A DNA stretch of 64,000 bases from a virus. The DNA lies in IMG/VR virus record IMGVR_UViG_3300048928_000639, positions 1-64,000 of that record. One strand, given 5' to 3'. Within the stretch, counting starts at the first letter, position 1; every line of letters starts with the position of its first letter. Shown piece after piece: positions 56,615 through 63,334 of this stretch. Position numbers and translations under genes: made by a program. The notes under the pieces are model-generated. The model worked only from the letters and a program-made list of their open reading frames with translations, made no database searches and was not told the origin of the DNA.

Positions 56615-57162
56615 TCCACTAAAGCTTGAGCGATCGGGGCTTTGATCTGGTCAACGAAACGCAGTCACGGAGCAAAGAGCGCAGCGGCAGTAAAGTGGAG
56701 ACACCGACCGTTCCCTTTCGAGGGGAGACACGGACACGACGTCACACGGGCCAAGCAACATCCGGAAATCGCGACATCTGATCATCGCCCGGCGCTGCGC
56801 AATTTGCCACCAAACTCAACGGTCGTGCTCCACATATCAGGGGACTACGTCTTACGGTGCTCCGCCCAACGCAACACTCATTTCCACGCGAGAGGGTACG
56901 CCGCCCCTTCACACCAAGCGGCGTTTATAATTCCCCGTGCGACGGGGCGAATGTAGCGCAGGAGGCGAACATGAAGCTGTAGCAACCGTCTGACATACCG
57001 ATCGATTGATCGGCAGCATGCACCAACCCATACCAGGGAGTCGGCACCTGACTTGGAAGTCCGGACAGGCGTAGCGGGAAAAGGCCCCCGTAATCATAGG
57101 GCAAGGCGTGTGGGCACCGAGCGCAATGCTACATCGGTGCCAACCAATTCAAGGAGACCGCC
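56615..57162. other. 548-bp non-coding stretch with hairpins and a mini-ORF
   Basis: No gene found on either strand. Contains CCCCGT/ACGGGG (near 56933-56947), an AGGAGG ribosome site at 56960-56965 followed by ATG AAG CTG TAG (56971-56982, peptide MKL), CCGATC-GATT-GATCGG (56999-57014), and GGCACCGA/TCGGTGCC (57113-57141). No cloverleaf was found. Likely a structured regulatory RNA or leader for the polymerase unit. Confidence 0.5.
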
Positions 57163-57357
57163 ATGCGCCGCGTGAAAACCGTATCCGCCAGTCTGCCGCA
57201 CGGTGACGTCGAAATCACCATTCGCATCAAAAACACTTGCGGATTGACCATGAGCGAGGTCGAGACGTCTATGTCTGTGCTGACTGACGACGCTATGCGT
57301 TCGCTTTCCGCGGTTCGATATTTCTCCACGCCGCTGTCCGCGATCAAGGTGAAGTAG
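57163..57357 (+). CDS. Small protein upstream of polymerase (64 aa)
   Basis: ATG at 57163 preceded by AAGGAG. MRRVKTVSASLPHGDVEITI, RIKNTCGLTMSEVETSMSVL, FSTPLSAIKVK: a small beta-alpha protein. No recognised family. Confidence 0.55.
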   Translation: MRRVKTVSASLPHGDVEITIRIKNTCGLTMSEVETSMSVLTDDAMRSLSAVRYFSTPLSAIKVK

Positions 57358-57359
57358 TC

Positions 57360-57500
57360 GTGGACCTGATCGTCGATCTCATTGACCAGTTGGTGGACGC
57401 CCGCGTCAAGCACGCGCGCGGGCTGGAACACGACGTCGAGATCGCCAAGATTAAGGAACGGCTGCGCCTCGTGCTGGTCGAGAACCTGGGTCGCAAATGA
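57360..57500 (+). CDS. Small helical protein (46 aa)
   Basis: GTG at 57360, 2 nt after the previous stop. MDLIVDLIDQLVDARVKHAR, GLEHDVEIAKIKERLRLVLV. An acidic-basic helical protein. Stop overlaps the next ATG (ATGA). Confidence 0.5.
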   Translation: MDLIVDLIDQLVDARVKHARGLEHDVEIAKIKERLRLVLVENLGRK

Positions 57501-57580
57501 ACCGCGTCCTCGTCTGTGGCGGTCGTGACTTCATGGACCAGGCGCGCGTCTACGCGGTGCAGTCCGGGCGTTTGCGATGA
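57497..57580 (+). pseudogene. Remnant of a DUF2493 (SLOG-like) protein
   Basis: 27 codons: MNRVLVCGGRDFMDQARVYA, then VQSGRLR and stop. The first 20 residues match the N-terminus of the ~130-aa DUF2493/YspA nucleotide-binding family (RVLVCGGRDF.D...vy..Ld), but the rest is missing. Looks like a deletion remnant; its translation may still couple into the polymerase (TGATG). Confidence 0.55.
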
Positions 57581-59628
57581 TCGCTCGCGCAACACTCGAC
57601 GTTGAGACCCGCAGCCAGTGTGACATCACACGCGGCAACGACGTCTACCTGTCCCATCACACGACCGAACTGATCTGCGCCGATCTGGAAACGGATATCT
57701 GGAAAGCGTCCGCCGCGTTCATTCCGTCCTGCGACGGACGCGACGCGCTGGAAGCGAAAATGCGCGAAGCCGGCCTGAACGTCGTCCCACCCGAAACGAT
57801 GGTGGCGATGGTCAAAGCGACGCAGACCCTGGTCGCGCACAACTTCGCGTTTGAACAAGGCGCGATGCAGAAACTCGCCGCCGCGTCGATCGCCAACGAC
57901 CGTTGGGTGTGCACGATGTCGCGCGCGATGCGGATGGGGCTGCCCGGCGGTCTCGGCAATCTCTGCGCGGTGCTCGGGTTCGGTGACGCTGGCAAGGATT
58001 CCGAGGGCAACCGCCTGATGAAGCAGGTGTCCAAGCCGCGTCCCACCTGGTCCAAGAAACAGACCGGGCCGATGTGGTTCGATGATGCGGACCGGCTCGC
58101 ACGCATCGCGCTCTACTGCGCCCGCGACGTCACCGCCACCATGCGCGTCGACAAGATGCTGCCAGAACTGGAGCCGGAAGAACGCGACATCTGGTTGCAC
58201 ATTCACGACCTCAACCTTCGTGGCATCCCGGTTGACGTCGAGATGATCCACGGCGCCATTGCCATGTCTGAGGAAGCGATATCGGATGTGACGGACCGCA
58301 TCCGAGCCTACACCGGCGGCATGGTGCAGTCACTGAAAGCACCGGGGCAACTGGTCGCTTGGGCCGCGCGCTACGGCTACGACCTGCCATCCTGGACAAA
58401 AGAGACCGTCGCCGGCGCGCTGCAGGATCCGTCATGCCCCGAGCCGGTGCGTATCGTGGCGCTGGCCCGTCAGGAAGCGAGCCGGGGCAGCGTGGCCAAG
58501 TTCGAGAAGGCCGCAGAGATGGTGTCGACCGACGGCACGCTGAAGCACCAACTTCTCTACGCCGGCACGTCCACGCTACGACTGGCGGGCAGGGGCGTGC
58601 AGCCGCTCAACCTGCCACGCCCCAAGCTTATGGCAGACCAATCCGCGGCGAAAGAGGACATCGCCGCCGGGCGCCCGATTCGAGTGCCGTCGTGGAAACT
58701 GGACTACGACCCCGAGCGGGCGCTTGCGGCGATCCGCGCCGGCGACCTCGCCGCGCTCCGAAACATGGGCGACTCCGAGGAAATCCTGTCCGACAATATC
58801 CGCTCCATGATTGCCGCGCCGGCCGGCAAGATGATCGTCTCGCCGGATCTGTCCGCCATTGAGGCGCGCGGCGTGTTCTGGCTGGTCAAGTGCGAGAAGG
58901 CGTTGGACGTCATTCGCAAATCGGACCGCGGCGAAGGTCCAGACATTTACTGTCAGTTGGCGTCCACGATGTTCGGCTTCCCGGTCATCAAGAAAAAGCA
59001 TCCCGAGGAGCGCCAGTACGGCAAGGTCGGCATTCTCCAGTGTGGCTATGGGTCAGGTGCATCGCGCGTGGCCATGGCCAACAAGATCGAGGAGGAGATG
59101 GCCTACAAGATCGTGCAGACCTACCGCTCGGACTACCCCGAGGTGACGGCGGCGTGGCGCGATCTGGAGCGATCGGCGATTGAGGCGATCCGCAACCCCG
59201 GCTTCATGATCCCATGCTGCCACGACCGTGTGCACTTCATCTACGAGGCAGGCTGGCTGCGCATGCGGCGCCCCTCGGGGACGTGGATGTATCTGCCCGA
59301 CGCCGGCATCGACTTCGAAGGGCGGCTCTACTACCACGCATGGATCAAGGGCGCATGGCGCGAGGAGTCGATCTGGGGCGGCGTTCTGATCAACTTCGTC
59401 GTCCAAGGGTTTTGCCGTGAGATCATGTTTGCTGCGGAAATGCGCCTGTCCCGCGATCCGCGCTTCGATCTGTTCCTGCAGTGCTACGATTCGCTGACGA
59501 GCATGGTGCCGGCCGACCAGTCGAAAGAACTGTGCGAGGTGATGATCCGCGAGATGACGACGCCGGAGCCATGGTGCCAAGACTTCCCGCTCGCGGCGGA
59601 AGGCAAGCCCAAGGACCGTTACTCGTGA
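57577..59628 (+). CDS. Family A DNA polymerase with 3'-5' exonuclease domain
   Basis: 683 aa. Exonuclease motifs TLDVETRSQC (D-x-E), LVAHNFAFEQ (N..F[DE]) and ALYCARDVTATM (Y...D). Polymerase motif A MIVSPDLSAIEARGVFWLVK, O-helix/motif B ERQYGKVGILQCGYGSG, motif C FLQCYDSLTSMV. Motif C has Tyr-Asp-Ser instead of His-Asp-Glu; the catalytic Asp is kept. Phage replicase. Starts at the DUF2493 remnant (TGATG). Confidence 0.92.
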   Translation: MIARATLDVETRSQCDITRGNDVYLSHHTTELICADLETDIWKASAAFIPSCDGRDALEAKMREAGLNVVPPETMVAMVKATQTLVAHNFAFEQGAMQKLAAASIANDRWVCTMSRAMRMGLPGGLGNLCAVLGFGDAGKDSEGNRLMKQVSKPRPTWSKKQTGPMWFDDADRLARIALYCARDVTATMRVDKMLPELEPEERDIWLHIHDLNLRGIPVDVEMIHGAIAMSEEAISDVTDRIRAYTGGMVQSLKAPGQLVAWAARYGYDLPSWTKETVAGALQDPSCPEPVRIVALARQEASRGSVAKFEKAAEMVSTDGTLKHQLLYAGTSTLRLAGRGVQPLNLPRPKLMADQSAAKEDIAAGRPIRVPSWKLDYDPERALAAIRAGDLAALRNMGDSEEILSDNIRSMIAAPAGKMIVSPDLSAIEARGVFWLVKCEKALDVIRKSDRGEGPDIYCQLASTMFGFPVIKKKHPEERQYGKVGILQCGYGSGASRVAMANKIEEEMAYKIVQTYRSDYPEVTAAWRDLERSAIEAIRNPGFMIPCCHDRVHFIYEAGWLRMRRPSGTWMYLPDAGIDFEGRLYYHAWIKGAWREESIWGGVLINFVVQGFCREIMFAAEMRLSRDPRFDLFLQCYDSLTSMVPADQSKELCEVMIREMTTPEPWCQDFPLAAEGKPKDRYS

Positions 59629-59891
59629 CAGAGACGCGCGTGGTCAACATGTCGCGCGCCAAGTTCGACTTGCGCATCGATCGACGGACGCAGTGGGGCA
59701 ACCCGTTCCATATCGGTTTTCATGGCAGCCGCGACGAAGTCATCGCCAAGTACGAGACGTACATTCGCCAGCGCCCGAACCTGTTAGCGGACCTTTCTTT
59801 TTTGAAGGGCAAGCGCCTCGGTTGCCACTGTAAGCCGCTCGCGTGTCACGGCGATGTGCTGGTGCGCTTGATCTCAGAGTATTGCCCATGA
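59625..59891 (+). CDS. DUF4326 protein
   Basis: 88 aa, GTG start overlapping the polymerase stop (GTGA). RVVNMSRAKFDLRIDRRTQW, GNPFHIGFHGSRDEVIAKYE, LSFLKGKRLGCHCKPLACHG is the DUF4326 signature (V.N......D..IDR.T.WGNPF ... L.GK.LGCWC.P..CHGD.L). Widespread in phages; biochemical role unknown. Confidence 0.85.
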   Translation: MTETRVVNMSRAKFDLRIDRRTQWGNPFHIGFHGSRDEVIAKYETYIRQRPNLLADLSFLKGKRLGCHCKPLACHGDVLVRLISEYCP

Positions 59892-60229
59892 CATCCATCT
59901 TCGTATTCGGATCGAACCTCGCTGGTCGCCACGGTAAAGGCGCAGCACTCCACGCTCGTCAGCACTGCGGCGCGACCTACGGAAAAGGGGAGGGGCGCAC
60001 CGGCCTATCCTATGCAATCCCAACCAAGGGATATCGACTGGAGACGCTGCCGCTCGACCGCATCGACGTCGGCGTGCGCGCATTCATCGCCTACGCGAAA
60101 GAGCACCCGGAATTGACGTTCGAAGTGACCAGAATCGGCTGCGGTCTCGCTGGATACGTGGATGCGCAGATTGCGCCGATGTTCGCGACTGCACCGCCGA
60201 ATTGCTGCCTGCCGGCGGGCTGGCGCTGA
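59888..60229 (+). CDS. Macro-like phage protein (A1S_2505 type)
   Basis: 113 aa. MTSIFVFGSNLAGRHGKGAA, LHARQHCGATYGKGEGRTGL, SYAIPTKGYRLETLPLDRID, FEVTRIGCGLAGYVDAQIAP. The pattern IFVFGSNLAG.HG.GAA..A ... G..G.SYAIPTK ... vt.iGCGLAG....iAp.F marks this family, which resembles macrodomains (ADP-ribose binding). Could sense or remove ADP-ribose during infection; this is inference. Confidence 0.8.
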   Translation: MTSIFVFGSNLAGRHGKGAALHARQHCGATYGKGEGRTGLSYAIPTKGYRLETLPLDRIDVGVRAFIAYAKEHPELTFEVTRIGCGLAGYVDAQIAPMFATAPPNCCLPAGWR

Positions 60230-60618
60230 TGGCACCGCTCCTTAGCGAACACGACATCCAGCGAGCCTACATAATATGGGCGCGCGGCGTGCTGCGCCCT
60301 GACGACACCTGGAACGTGGAGCCCGCACTACTGCCCGGCGTCATCTGCTGGTCAGTGCCCAATGGCGGCAACCGCGATGGGTTTGAAGCGAAGCGGCTCA
60401 AGGAGGAAGGCGTGCTGGCGGGGATCCCCGATGTACACCACCTCTGGGGGCGTTTGATATGCACGGAGTTCAAGAAGCCCGGCGGCGTGCTGTCGCCAGC
60501 GCAGCGGCTGCTCATCCCGCAACTGATCGCGGCCGGCGCCACGGTTGAGGTCGTGGATAGCCTCGCCGACGCCAAGAACTTCGCTCGGCGCTGTGGGATC
60601 GTGCGTGAAGGCTTCTAG
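60229..60618 (+). CDS. VRR-NUC domain nuclease
   Basis: 129 aa. SEHDIQRAYIIWARGVL, ICWSVPNGGNRDGFEAKRLK, EEGVLAGIPDVHHLWGRLIC, TEFKKPGGVLSPAQRLLIPQ, GATVEVVDSLADAKNF. The catalytic PD..(E)-x-K series is GIPDV and TEFKKP. Standalone phage VRR-NUC nucleases likely cut Holliday junctions or branched DNA. Confidence 0.88.
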   Translation: MAPLLSEHDIQRAYIIWARGVLRPDDTWNVEPALLPGVICWSVPNGGNRDGFEAKRLKEEGVLAGIPDVHHLWGRLICTEFKKPGGVLSPAQRLLIPQLIAAGATVEVVDSLADAKNFARRCGIVREGF

Positions 60619-60626
60619 CGCTTAAA

Positions 60627-60661
60627 AGAATGTTGACTCTCACGATTAATTAATGCAAGTT
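60627..60661 (+). promoter_or_regulatory. Promoter-operator cassette P19
   Basis: Palindrome 60627-60649. Rightwards: TTGACT (60633-60638); 17 bp further CAAGTT, a poor -10. GACTC core. Upstream, TTAA-N7-TTGA (60622-60636) is one mismatch from a CtrA box. Drives the ctrA unit. Confidence 0.55.
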
Positions 60662-60695
60662 GGTCCCAACGCAACAACGACAGGGACCGAACAAG

Positions 60696-60830
60696 ATGCA
60701 GTCGATTCTCAATCTGTTGGCGACGATTTCCGCCAATCCCTTCATCGATCAGAGCACGCGGTCCTATGCGTCGCTCCTGCACAACAGGCTGTCTGGCGGT
60801 TCGCTCGGCAGCATCTTCGGGGGCTTCTGA
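60696..60830 (+). CDS. Small protein before the CtrA gene (44 aa)
   Basis: ATG at 60696 with AGGGA upstream. [44 protein letters not shown]. Hydrophobic/Gly-rich. It ends 2 nt before ctrA, so translation is probably coupled. Unknown function; possibly a small CtrA-partner or membrane-active peptide. Confidence 0.5.
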   Translation: MQSILNLLATISANPFIDQSTRSYASLLHNRLSGGSLGSIFGGF

Positions 60831-60832
60831 CC

Positions 60833-61648
60833 ATGCGCATCCTCGTAGTCGAGCCGGACGCCACTGTCGCTCAGTCGATCGAAATGATGCTGCGGTCCGA
60901 ACGCTTCAATGTCACCGTGGTTAGCACCGGTGCGGAAGCCTTCGAACTCGCCACGCTCTACGACTACAACCTGATCACGATGGCACTCGATCTGCCGGAT
61001 ATGTCGGGCTACGACGTCATCAAGCAATTGCGTCAAACCCGCTGCAATACGCCAATCCTGATCTGCTCTGGCCTCGCCGGGATCGAGGACAAGGTCAAGG
61101 GTCTCGGTATTGGTGCCGACGACTATCTGACCAAGCCTTTCCACAAGGACGAGTTGGTCGCACGTATCCACGCGATCGTGCGTCGCTCCAAGGGGCTTGC
61201 GCAGAACGTCGTCACTGTCGGCGACGTCGTTGTCAATTTCAGCAACCGCACCGTTCATGTGGCCGGTACTGACGCAGGTCTGACCGGCAAAGAGTACCAG
61301 ATGCTGGAGCTTATGGCGCTCCGCAAAGGTGCGACGATCACCAAAGAGATGTTTCTGTCGCACCTGTATGGCGGCATGAATGACCCCGATATCAAAATCA
61401 TCGACGTGTTCATCTGCAAGCTGCGCAAGAAGCTGCCAGCGGGAACCGTTGAGACGATCTGGGGTAGGGGCTACGTGCTGCGCGATCCGGAGGGCGCCGA
61501 GCAGGGATCCGGTTCGCTCGCATCAGAACTGTCGCAACTGGTCAACAGCCCGCCATGGCGCGTCGGCAAAGGGGGCAGTCTGGTCGCGCACGATAAGGCC
61601 AAGATGGCGCGGGTTTCGTCGCCGCCGTTGGCTCCGGTGCTGCCGTGA
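60833..61648 (+). CDS. ctrA: CtrA-family response regulator lacking the phosphoacceptor Asp
   Basis: 271 aa, aligning end to end with Caulobacter CtrA (231 aa). The OmpR-type DNA-binding half is almost unchanged ([60 protein letters not shown]), as is [20 protein letters not shown]. The receiver is altered: residue 51, Asp in CtrA (LILLDLNLPDMSG), is Ala ([13 protein letters not shown]), and Asp8 of the acidic pocket is Pro (VEPDAT). Lys of the KPFHK motif is kept. The C-terminus carries ~40 extra residues ([17 protein letters not shown] ...) and lacks the Ala-Ala end used by ClpXP. Predicted to bind TTAA-N7-TTAA boxes without phosphorylation. Confidence 0.93.
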   Translation: MRILVVEPDATVAQSIEMMLRSERFNVTVVSTGAEAFELATLYDYNLITMALDLPDMSGYDVIKQLRQTRCNTPILICSGLAGIEDKVKGLGIGADDYLTKPFHKDELVARIHAIVRRSKGLAQNVVTVGDVVVNFSNRTVHVAGTDAGLTGKEYQMLELMALRKGATITKEMFLSHLYGGMNDPDIKIIDVFICKLRKKLPAGTVETIWGRGYVLRDPEGAEQGSGSLASELSQLVNSPPWRVGKGGSLVAHDKAKMARVSSPPLAPVLP

Positions 61649-61947
61649 CCGAGTCCCAACTCGCACAGTGGGTCGGTTACTGCACCATCGGCATTCTTGC
61701 TACTGGTGTAGTAGCGACGGCGGTGCTGCTCACCGTTGCGCTCTGGTTTAAGTTCGCCCCGGAATTCATCTGTCGCAAGCCTGGCGCAATCAATATCTGG
61801 TCGAACTATCGCAGCGACATTCGCAGTGGCGATGGCGAACGCATCAAGGGTGCACCAGACCTGCGCGTCACTCGCCTCATCGGCGTCGCGTGGCGCTCCA
61901 GATGGTACTTCGGCGCGGTCGTGTTCGAGAAGGACGATGGGCAATGA
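61645..61947 (+). CDS. Membrane protein behind ctrA (100 aa)
   Basis: GTG start overlapping the ctrA stop (GTGA). Transmembrane segment [31 protein letters not shown]; a basic soluble part ([40 protein letters not shown]). Translationally coupled to ctrA, so it may act with it at the membrane. No family recognised. Confidence 0.6.
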   Translation: MTESQLAQWVGYCTIGILATGVVATAVLLTVALWFKFAPEFICRKPGAINIWSNYRSDIRSGDGERIKGAPDLRVTRLIGVAWRSRWYFGAVVFEKDDGQ

Positions 61948-62153
61948 CCATCACCTGCCCGCAGGAAGCCGCACTCAAGTGGCTCCGGTCCAGAAACGGC
62001 ACCGGCTGCTTCGACAAACACGGGTCCTCAAGAGCACTGGCGGCGGGCGAGTTGGCGCCGGTGATGCGCTCGACGTGGAATGCCTTGCGCGACGCAGGGT
62101 GCGTAAGGATTGAGGGCAAGAGAGTGACGATCATGGAAAAGGAAGCGGTATGA
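61944..62153 (+). CDS. Winged-helix-like small protein (69 aa)
   Basis: [60 protein letters not shown]: the W..L...G........v.I pattern resembles small phage winged helices. ATGA overlaps on both sides. Function unknown. Confidence 0.5.
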   Translation: MTITCPQEAALKWLRSRNGTGCFDKHGSSRALAAGELAPVMRSTWNALRDAGCVRIEGKRVTIMEKEAV

Positions 62154-62305
62154 TTTCGGCGGCGTGTATAGCTCTCTTGACGGGGTTCGGTGTCTACCGG
62201 TCTTGCACCCGCTTCGCACATATGCGTCGTGCCGCACTGATCATCGATGCGCTGGGTGCTGCTGTCTTTATCGCTGTTGTCCACTACATCGGTGGGGGTT
62301 GGTGA
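62150..62305 (+). CDS. Small two-segment membrane protein (51 aa)
   Basis: MISAACIALLTGFGVYRSCT, RFAHMRRAALIIDALGAAVF, IAVVHYIGGGW: two short hydrophobic helices. Overlaps both neighbours by a few bases. Unknown. Confidence 0.5.
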   Translation: MISAACIALLTGFGVYRSCTRFAHMRRAALIIDALGAAVFIAVVHYIGGGW

Positions 62306-62643
62306 TGATCAAACTCCGCTACGCCGTCGCGCTCGCAGCGATCCTGTTCCTAGCCGCTCCGGCCAAGTGCGAACCAATGGTCGCGTCCTTCTACGGCTCC
62401 GAGTCCGGCAGCCGCACCGCCAGCGGCGCTCGCTTCCATCCGAACGGCCTGACCGCGGCGCATCGGACGTTGCCATTTGGTACGCGGTTGCGCGTTTGCT
62501 ACCGGGGGTGCGTGGATGTGGTGGTCAATGATCGCGGTCCCGCAAAATGGACCCGCCGATCGCTTGATCTGTCCAGGGGCGCCGCAGCGCAGATCGGGAT
62601 GATTCAACAGGGCGTCGCAACGGTTCAAGTGGAGCGACTGTGA
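62305..62643 (+). CDS. RlpA-like double-psi beta-barrel protein
   Basis: 112 aa. Signal peptide MIKLRYAVALAAILFLAAPA, then MVASFYGSESGSRTASGARF, HPNGLTAAHRTLPFGTRLRV, DVVVNDRGPAKWTRRSLDLS, RGAAAQIGMIQQGVATVQVE. The conserved AS.YG ... G..T..G..F.p...TAAH..LP.GT...V and V.vNDRGP....R..DLS..AA..lg marks RlpA-type lytic transglycosylases. Exported; may act on host cell wall at the septum, a CtrA-controlled place in the cycle. No SPOR domain. Confidence 0.85.
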   Translation: MIKLRYAVALAAILFLAAPAKCEPMVASFYGSESGSRTASGARFHPNGLTAAHRTLPFGTRLRVCYRGCVDVVVNDRGPAKWTRRSLDLSRGAAAQIGMIQQGVATVQVERL

Positions 62644-63263
62644 TGACGGGCAAACTGACAGCCCCCATCGAAGGCCTCGCGGCAGAAGCGGCTGCGAAGA
62701 TCGAAATAATACCGGCTCCCGAGAGATGGGAACTGATAGCGGTTATCCAACGTGCGTGCGTGAGCGCCGTGAATCTCGCGTTGATCGAAGATCGAAAGCA
62801 ACGCAGCAATTCCGCTGTGATAGGAGAGACAACAATGGCAACCCTCACACCCGGCACAATCTGTTCGCTCAAAAGCGGCAGCCCACTCATGACTGTCAAG
62901 AGCGTAAACGGTGCCCACGCCAATGTGGTGTGGCATTCGCACGGAAGTTTCGGACATGGACAGTTTCCACTGTGCGCGCTCAGTTGGAAAAACATGACCG
63001 AACCGATGGGAATTAACGCGACCGAGATGTCCCTGGAGGAAGCCTCATCTATTCTGCAAAATGCTCGTGTCCCGCGTATTCGTTGCAAGCCCGACGGCAC
63101 CTTATATTATATCGAACTGGACTATGGCGGGGTCGCTATCGAAGAGGCATGTCGCGTTATACGCAGCAATTCCACAGCACCAAACAACGTTCGTATCAAC
63201 GCGACAGGGGCAGACGGTCCTGCCGTAGAGTTGGTCAAGGCCAGTCTAGAAGCCCTTCGATAG
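62643..63263 (+). CDS. DUF2158 domain protein (206 aa)
   Basis: MTGKLTAPIEGLAAEAAAKI, ERWELIAVIQRACVSAVNLA, then LTPGTICSLKSGSPLMTVKS, VVWHSHGSFGHGQFPLCALS (DUF2158/YodC-like: G..V.LKSGSP.MTV ... F....L), and a C-terminal part (MSLEEASSILQNARVPRIRC; IEEACRVIRSNSTAPNNVRI). Internal ATG at 62835 with GGAGAG could make a second, shorter product. Function unknown. Confidence 0.65.
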   Translation: MTGKLTAPIEGLAAEAAAKIEIIPAPERWELIAVIQRACVSAVNLALIEDRKQRSNSAVIGETTMATLTPGTICSLKSGSPLMTVKSVNGAHANVVWHSHGSFGHGQFPLCALSWKNMTEPMGINATEMSLEEASSILQNARVPRIRCKPDGTLYYIELDYGGVAIEEACRVIRSNSTAPNNVRINATGADGPAVELVKASLEALR

Positions 63264-63283
63264 TATCGAGATCAACTGAATAC

Positions 63284-63312
63284 TTGACACATCAAGTCAT
63301 TGATGTTATCTA
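63284..63312 (+). promoter_or_regulatory. Sigma70-type promoter with internal operator
   Basis: TTGACA (63284-63289), 17 bp, TATCTA (63307-63312). Between them a perfect inverted repeat ACATCAA-GTCA-TTGATGT (63289-63306). This differs from the dispersed cassette and suggests autoregulation of the downstream regulator. Confidence 0.75.
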
Positions 63313-63334
63313 GCAATGGAAATGGAGAACGTCA

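Noticed and set aside
56930-57141. Possible tRNA or tmRNA in the non-coding stretch before the polymerase
   Set aside because: No T-loop GTTCGA pattern, no acceptor-stem pairing across ~73 nt; only isolated hairpins.
750-60661. Palindromes considered as a CRISPR array, insertion-site or attachment repeats
   Set aside because: Spacing is kilobases, orientation follows transcription, and -35/-10 geometry explains them; no cas genes or integrase catalytic domain.
750-60661. Palindromes considered as CtrA boxes (TTAA-N7-TTAA)
   Set aside because: The TTAA ends of the arms are 15 bp apart, not 7, so direct CtrA recognition of the palindrome is unlikely.
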